Source: Chloroflexota bacterium (GTDB lineage: Bacteria > Chloroflexota > Anaerolineae > Ardenticatenales > Ardenticatenaceae). From it: a stretch of 9,360 nucleotides of DNA. The DNA lies in NCBI GenBank assembly GCA_003520455.1, contig DOUV01000937.1:1-9360 (forward strand), read 5' to 3'. Under the pieces are notes generated by a model that was not told the DNA's origin, made no database searches, and saw nothing but the letters and a program-made list of their open reading frames with translations. Shown piece after piece: positions 5,724 to 9,360 of the stretch (positions are counted from its first letter, which is position 1; every line of letters starts with the position of its first letter). Position numbers and translations under genes: made by a program.

Positions 5724-6545
5724 TCATGGGAGTCGATGCAGGATCGGATGGCGGGCCTCGTAGGTGGCCAGCCAGCGTACGCCCGTGTCGCGGGCCATGC
5801 CGACGGCCACCTCCCACCCGCCGGCCAGATGCTCGGGCCGGTGGCTGTCGGAGCCGAGGGTAATCCACTCGCCGCCGAGTTCGACGTAACGGCGCAGCGT
5901 ATCGAGCGCCGGGAAGGGCTCGCGGGGACCCTGGCGCAGGCCGCTGGTGTTGATCTCGATGGCAACATCGTTCTCGACGGCGGCCCGAAGGGCAATATCG
6001 ACAAGGTCGGCGACGTCGTCGTAGTTCAGACGGCCGAGAACCGCTGTTGCGTGACGCTTGCAGAGGTCGAGGTGGCTGAGAACATCCACGAGGCCACTGC
6101 GGGCCGTCGCCGCGACGGCTTCGAAATAGTCGGCGTAGGCATCGGCGGGATGGCGGCCCTCGATGTGCGCGGCCCACGCCGGCGGGTCGCACACGTTGTA
6201 CCCTCCCGCGAAGTGGACCGACCCAAGGATGAAATCATACGCCTTCCCCGCCAGGAAGGTCACGATCTCCTCATGGTGCTCGGCCTGGTAGCCGAGTTCG
6301 AGCGCGCGGCGGATGGTCAGCGGCGGGCTGAGGGCCTCACGCGCAGCGGCCAGGTCGCGGTTGTAACGCTCGTAATCGTAGAACTCGAAGCCGTCGTCGG
6401 CGGGGTCGAAGTCGGCGTGGTCGGTGACGGCGATCTCGCGCAGACCGCGGCTCAGCGCACCATTCGCCATGACCGCCAACTCGTACGAACAATCGACCGA
6501 GTTACTTGAATGCAGGTGGTAATCGGCCCACCAGGAAAGTGCCAT
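5724..6545 (-). CDS. PHP-domain phosphoesterase, histidinol-phosphatase type
   Basis: This 273-residue PHP-superfamily metallohydrolase resembles HisJ/HisK histidinol phosphatases, which remove phosphate from histidinol phosphate in histidine synthesis. All PHP metal motifs are visible: DYHLHSS (8-14, His10 and His12), TDHADF (41-46), a glutamate near 83 in ALELGYQAEH, GSVHF (108-112), SHLDL (157-161) and GSDSH (231-235). INTSGLR (199-205) is like the substrate-loop segment of histidinol phosphatases. No other his gene is in the window, so a role on a different phosphate ester is possible. The start at 6545 has AAGGA about 9 bases upstream. It heads a probable two-gene unit with the LOG protein. 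Confidence 0.9.
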   Translation of the reverse strand: MALSWWADYHLHSSNSVDCSYELAVMANGALSRGLREIAVTDHADFDPADDGFEFYDYERYNRDLAAAREALSPPLTIRRALELGYQAEHHEEIVTFLAGKAYDFILGSVHFAGGYNVCDPPAWAAHIEGRHPADAYADYFEAVAATARSGLVDVLSHLDLCKRHATAVLGRLNYDDVADLVDIALRAAVENDVAIEINTSGLRQGPREPFPALDTLRRYVELGGEWITLGSDSHRPEHLAGGWEVAVGMARDTGVRWLATYEARHPILHRLP

Positions 6546-6590
6546 TCCTGCTGATCCTTCGCGGGTACGTGCCTATCGGTTGGACGGGGA

Positions 6591-6626
6591 CCTCACCCTC
6601 CCGGCCCCCTCGGCTGGAAGGTGAGG
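6591..6626. repeat. Imperfect inverted repeat of the CCTCACC...GGTGAGG kind
   Basis: CCTCACC (6591-6597) and GGTGAGG (6620-6626) are perfect 7-base arms around a C-rich core (CTCCCGGCCCCCTCGGCTGGAA). The flanks (GGAC and GTCC) can extend the stem with a bulge. This resembles a degenerate copy of the CCTCACC-CCGGCCCC intergenic repeat I recall from Chloroflexia genomes; that relation is unverified. It lies in the leader of the PHP gene. Confidence 0.5.
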
Positions 6627-6726
6627 GGAGTCCCTGGCGGACGTCGCTCTGCAGGTGATCTCGCTCTTCCTCGACGTCCGGTTCAGGACTGCCCATCCCC
6701 GGTTGGGGAGGCGTGCCGTCAATGCA

Positions 6727-6753
6727 GTCGGCGCCGGGATGGCCGGCGCCGAC
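6727..6753. repeat. Strong GC hairpin, 11-bp perfect stem
   Basis: GTCGGCGCCGG (6727-6737) and CCGGCGCCGAC (6743-6753) pair perfectly around a 5-base loop. No U-run follows on either strand, so it is not a textbook intrinsic terminator. It may still end the transcript of the DUF4032-type gene, or protect the 5' end of the PHP transcript, whose predicted start falls at its edge. Confidence 0.6.
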
Positions 6754-6757
6754 GGGT

Positions 6758-6785
6758 ATTGTACTCACGTGATGGTCGCTGGCAA
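6758..6785 (-). promoter_or_regulatory. Candidate sigma70 promoter for the PHP-LOG unit
   Basis: On the minus strand TTGCCA (6785-6780) and TACAAT (6763-6758), each 5 of 6 to consensus, are 16 bases apart. Transcription would start at about 6751, leaving a leader of about 205 bases with the hairpins at 6727-6753 and 6591-6626 before the PHP start. The gap 6546-6884 has no coding frame I can support. Confidence 0.45.
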
Positions 6786-6884
6786 GCCCCGTGACCGCAC
6801 CGAGTCTATCAACGTGGCGGTGTTCAGGCCACCCCGGTCTCGAAGTGGTGGGCAGGCCGCGGAAGGCGAGCCGTTCGGCCGACG

Positions 6885-7889
6885 TCAGTCGCCGACCGAG
6901 CCATCGTCACTGATTCCGGCGTAGCGAGCCAGCTCCCAGAAGCCGGCGCTGCTCTGCTCGACGGCCTCGGCCGTCTCGGAGAGTTCCATGGCAACGCGTT
7001 GGGCGGTGCGGCGCACGGCCTTCGCAAACCGCCTGGCCGGTCGCTCGCTGAACTCCTCCGCGTAGTCGCGGATGAGCTCGTCGAGGGGATGATCCTCCGC
7101 CAGGACGCCGGCCTGGCGGAGGTACCAGTGGCGCTCGATGGTCCACAGGTAGAGGTCGGCCTCGGTCCGGTGCGGGAACTCGCGCAGGGCGCCGCTGGTG
7201 CGGATGATCTCGACGAGGGGGAGGTAGACCCGATCATACCAACTCGCGACGGCTTCGTGGTAGGGGATTTCGCGGTTCCGTTCGATCCCCAAGTACCACC
7301 GGTGCACCGCGATGTGCTCCAGAAGTTTTTCGTATTGACCGGGGAGCGTCAACTCCACGCGTGCAGCTGGCCGGAGTTGGCTCAGTTGCGTTGTGGCCAG
7401 AAAGTCCAGGGCATCCTGGTGCCGGATCCACGCCTCGAGATCGGCCACCGAGGCAATCGGGGCCGGGGCGTGGGCTTCGATCACATAGGCGTCGATGAAT
7501 TCCTGGCCGCGCTCGCGGGCCACGGAGACGCGGTGATTGCCGTCTTTGACGAAGTAGGTCTCCCCAAGCTGGTAGAGTTCGATTGGGGGCAGATGCACGT
7601 CGTCGTAGTAGGCGCGGTCGATATTCAGCCAACGATTTCTGGTATGTTGCTGCCGCGGTAAGAAGGCCCGGTCGAAGTCGCGGTAGCGGCCAACGCTGCC
7701 GATGATTTGGGTGATTGGGACCTGTTGCAGGCCGCCATCATGTTGGGCGTGCGCTCGCAGACGCTGCCGAACGTCATCGAAGGGGAGCAGGTCGTTGCTA
7801 CGCCGGGTCAGCCAACTCCCCATCTGTCTCCAGAAGGCTTTCCAGCGGGCACGATCGAAATCGGCTTGAACGAGTTGCCCGATACTCAT
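6885..7889 (-). CDS. ParB-like-fold / DUF4032-type protein
   Basis: This 334-residue protein has unknown function. An N-terminal segment (10-45: ADFDRARWKAFW...RRSNDLLPFDDV) precedes a ParB/Srx-like fold at about 57-140: VPITQIIGSVGRYRDF, then LPPIELYQLGETYFVKDGNH (99-118) and RVSVARERG (120-128). The last two resemble the ParB nucleotide-binding segment. The C-terminal part has two related motifs, LEHIAVHRWYL (190-200) and LWTIERHWYL (248-257), each followed by an acidic helix (HEAVASWYDRV and LDELIRDYAEEF). These look like the DUF4032 signature of Actinobacteria and Chloroflexota as I remember it. The start at 7889 lies inside the end of the phosphoesterase gene (92-base overlap); the N-terminal block looks genuine, which argues against a later start. 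GGAGG is about 12 bases upstream. It is not a chromosome-partition ParB: there is no helix-turn-helix and no parA. Confidence 0.75.
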   Translation of the reverse strand: MSIGQLVQADFDRARWKAFWRQMGSWLTRRSNDLLPFDDVRQRLRAHAQHDGGLQQVPITQIIGSVGRYRDFDRAFLPRQQHTRNRWLNIDRAYYDDVHLPPIELYQLGETYFVKDGNHRVSVARERGQEFIDAYVIEAHAPAPIASVADLEAWIRHQDALDFLATTQLSQLRPAARVELTLPGQYEKLLEHIAVHRWYLGIERNREIPYHEAVASWYDRVYLPLVEIIRTSGALREFPHRTEADLYLWTIERHWYLRQAGVLAEDHPLDELIRDYAEEFSERPARRFAKAVRRTAQRVAMELSETAEAVEQSSAGFWELARYAGISDDGSVGD

Positions 7890-8598
7890 AGTGCTTTGCC
7901 GCCTCCACAGCGGGTACGAGTGAGGCAGGCGCGGCGACGTGAATCGACAGGTCCACCAGAAGTTCGCGGAAGCCGTAGGCGTTCAGGACGACGGTATCGT
8001 AAAACTGGGTTCGCAGCACAGTCTGATTGCTATAGACGTGAATGTGACCGTGCAGGTGGTACCTCGGCCGGAACACGCGCAGGAACCAGCGGAAGACCTC
8101 GAAGCCCTGGTGGCACAGATCCGCCTGGTCGTGGATATGGCGCGGGGGTGCATGCGTGATCAACATATCGAGAAAACGACCGTACCGAACTTTGTTCAAG
8201 AGTAAGTGGGGCAACATTCGGGTGATCTGCAAACGCATTTGGGTCTCGGTGTACTGATGCGGCCCGTTCTTGTAGCGCTTCGATCCTTCGAGGCCTGCCA
8301 GCAACAGACCGCGGTGGTTGATGAGACGGCCGTGCAGATCGACGGTGCCCCACGCGTGGCGGCGGGCCGTCGTCGCCCCGTACTCGACAGGCGGGGCGTG
8401 GTTGCCACACACGTAGTAGAGCGGCACATCGAGCGTGCTGACGATGTATTCCAGGTAGTAGCAGGGGAGATCGCCGCAGCTCAATACCAGCTCAATGTGC
8501 CCGAAACGCCTTCGAATGCGGGCACTGTAGATCGGGTCTTCAACTTTATCGCTAACCGCGAGTATGTTCACTTGTCGACTCGTCGCCGGCGCTACCAT
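7798..8598 (-). CDS. Calcineurin-like metallophosphoesterase
   Basis: This 266-residue predicted metal-dependent phosphoesterase has an unknown substrate. With Met at 8598 as residue 1, the metallophosphoesterase motifs are AVSDKVED (14-21; Asp17), CGDL (41-44; Asp43), CGNH (64-67), ITHAPP (147-152; His149) and HGHIH (183-187). The first motif is normally DxH; here the His position is Val, so one metal ligand is missing or replaced. An upstream in-frame GTG at 8661 would add 21 residues, but it lies in the loop of a leader hairpin and has no ribosome binding site. The 8598 start has GAGGT 10 bases upstream. The last 31 codons overlap the next gene in another frame, so the two are almost certainly translated together. 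A promoter sits at 8754-8783. Confidence 0.85.
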   Translation of the reverse strand: MVAPATSRQVNILAVSDKVEDPIYSARIRRRFGHIELVLSCGDLPCYYLEYIVSTLDVPLYYVCGNHAPPVEYGATTARRHAWGTVDLHGRLINHRGLLLAGLEGSKRYKNGPHQYTETQMRLQITRMLPHLLLNKVRYGRFLDMLITHAPPRHIHDQADLCHQGFEVFRWFLRVFRPRYHLHGHIHVYSNQTVLRTQFYDTVVLNAYGFRELLVDLSIHVAAPASLVPAVEAAKHYEYRATRSSRFRSCPLESLLETDGELADPA

Positions 8599-8645
8599 CG
8601 CGAAACCGACCTCGCTGTCGGTGCAAGTAGGTTCAAGAAACAAAA

Positions 8646-8675
8646 AAGCCAACCCCGGCACGTAGGAGTCAGCTT
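8646..8675 (-). terminator. Possible attenuator in the phosphoesterase leader
   Basis: On the minus strand AAGC-TG-ACTCC (8675-8665) can pair with GGGGT-TG-GCTT (8657-8646) across a 2x2 internal loop, with an 8-base loop, and runs straight into TTTTTT (8647-8642). It lies about 75 bases after the predicted transcription start and 48 bases before the chosen start codon. The stem is short, so this is tentative. Confidence 0.35.
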
Positions 8676-8753
8676 CGACCGTGGAGCGAGCCGTGTCCCT
8701 TACACCTGATTCTCGGTCACGCTCCCTCAGAGAGTCATTTCAGACGCACGGGC

Positions 8754-8783
8754 AGTATAGCACGCGGGCTGGGGAGGTGTCAA
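8754..8783 (-). promoter_or_regulatory. Strong sigma70 promoter, extended -10, for the phosphoesterase-DUF4032 unit
   Basis: The minus strand has a perfect TTGACA (8783-8778), an 18-base spacer ending in TGC, then TATACT (8759-8754, 5 of 6), giving an extended -10. Transcription would start near 8747, about 150 bases before the phosphoesterase start at 8598. This is the best promoter match in the window. Confidence 0.7.
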
Positions 8784-8888
8784 CGGAAACGCAACTGGCT
8801 GCGCAGCGAGCGGCCCACGAAGCTCAAGCTTGCCTCACTCCCGTCGCAAACAGAACGTGCCACGACTTCTTCGCGGGCCAACGGGTGA

Positions 8889-9359
8889 TCAAAAGCCCGA
8901 CTCGCGATAGACCGGGGCGAGCAGATTGTCCACCGGCACATGGTCGTCGGTGAGGATCAGGGATGGCGCTTCGTCCAGGTAGCGCTGCAACTCGTCGGGC
9001 GAGAGGAAGTTGCCGGTGTGTTGGTACAAGTCATCGAGGGGCTGCTCGCTGGCGACAAGAACGAAGGTGTAGCGCTGAACAGTGCGCCAGTTGTCGCTGT
9101 CGGTCGAGACGGCAACGTGAGGGAAGACGCTCTGGAGGGTGCGGACGAAGGCCCGCAGGAAGAGGCCGTGGCGGCCGTCGATGATGTTGACCAGATAGAG
9201 CCCATCTGGAGCCAGGTGGGCGCGGACCTGGCTTGCAAACTCGCGCGTGGTGAGGTGGTAGGGGACGGAGAAGTCGTTGAAGGCGTCGCCGAAGATGAAG
9301 TCGTACCGGGTATCGGCCGGAAGCTCGTTCAGGAAATGGCGGGCATCCTGGTTGAATGT
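8889..9359 (-). CDS. Spermidine-synthase-like aminopropyltransferase, C-terminal part (cut by window edge)
   Basis: The last 156 residues of a protein whose start lies beyond base 9360; the frame stays open to the edge. DFIFGDAFNDFSVPYHLTTR is the spermidine-synthase segment with the catalytic acidic residue, followed by EFASQVRAHLAPDGLYLVNI, which is the Rossmann strand after it. Near the C-terminus ILTDDHVPVDNLLAPVYRE is the LTDDxxPVDNL motif common in bacterial spermidine-synthase-like proteins, including those fused to a membrane transporter domain. The N-terminal part is needed to tell a free enzyme from the fused form. The stop is TGA at 8891-8889. About 105 bases separate it from the next promoter, and I see no convincing terminator there. 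Confidence 0.8.
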   Translation of the reverse strand, partial: TFNQDARHFLNELPADTRYDFIFGDAFNDFSVPYHLTTREFASQVRAHLAPDGLYLVNIIDGRHGLFLRAFVRTLQSVFPHVAVSTDSDNWRTVQRYTFVLVASEQPLDDLYQHTGNFLSPDELQRYLDEAPSLILTDDHVPVDNLLAPVYRESGF

Positions 9360-9360
9360 G

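Noticed and set aside
5692..6192. Extension of the LOG frame upstream by 167 codons
   Set aside because: It overlaps the PHP gene in another frame, is rich in Arg and Pro, and has no ribosome binding site at its start. The LOG fold begins at TIAVFG.
8957..9238. Minus-strand open frame of 93 codons rich in Ser and Thr
   Set aside because: It is a frame shadow of the spermidine-synthase-like protein, which reads through the same bases with clear motifs and an open left end.

Overview
The window is GC-rich (60-75 % in most coding lines). All eight genes I can support are on the minus strand, so transcription runs from the right edge to the left. Three things point to a member of the Chloroflexota, probably a Chloroflexia/Roseiflexus-type lineage: an unusually long two-domain ThyX, a metallophosphoesterase overlapping a ParB-like/DUF4032-type gene, and AACTTTC-type and CCTCACC-type intergenic repeats. 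That assignment is from memory of the group, not from a search.

Layout in transcription order. (1) 9359-8889 is the 3' end of a spermidine-synthase-like aminopropyltransferase, cut by the window edge. (2) 8598-7798 is a calcineurin-like metallophosphoesterase, behind a strong promoter and a leader with a possible attenuator. It overlaps by 92 bases (3) 7889-6885, a ParB-fold-domain protein of the DUF4032 type. (4) A 339-base gap holds hairpins and a promoter-like pair, and is followed by 6545-5724, a PHP phosphoesterase of the histidinol-phosphatase type. (5) 5691-5143 is a LOG/Rossmann nucleotide-binding protein, closely coupled to the PHP gene. (6) 4954-3503 is prolyl-tRNA synthetase, preceded by a sequence able to form a long-range RNA fold and followed by a terminator hairpin. 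(7) 3175-2459 is a class I SAM-dependent methyltransferase with a good promoter whose -10 lies in a 15-base palindrome. (8) 2400-229 is thyX, interrupted in frame by a 195-residue mini-intein.

The standout is the thyX gene. The intein (bases 2112-1528) begins with Cys and ends His-Asn before an extein Ser. It keeps the splicing blocks, has no recognisable homing endonuclease, and sits inside the ThyX signature motif, so the enzyme should be non-functional until splicing. Its base composition (about 52-55 % GC in three lines counted by eye) is well below the flanking exteins (68-75 % in two lines counted). The junction between the methyltransferase and thyX is made of a purine/pyrimidine repeat that is translated as the methyltransferase tail and could fold just before the thyX ribosome binding site.

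The genes do not form one pathway: translation (proS), DNA precursor synthesis (thyX) and several hydrolases or nucleotide-binding enzymes are grouped in short co-directional units. I see no rRNA, tRNA, CRISPR array, transposase or phage gene.
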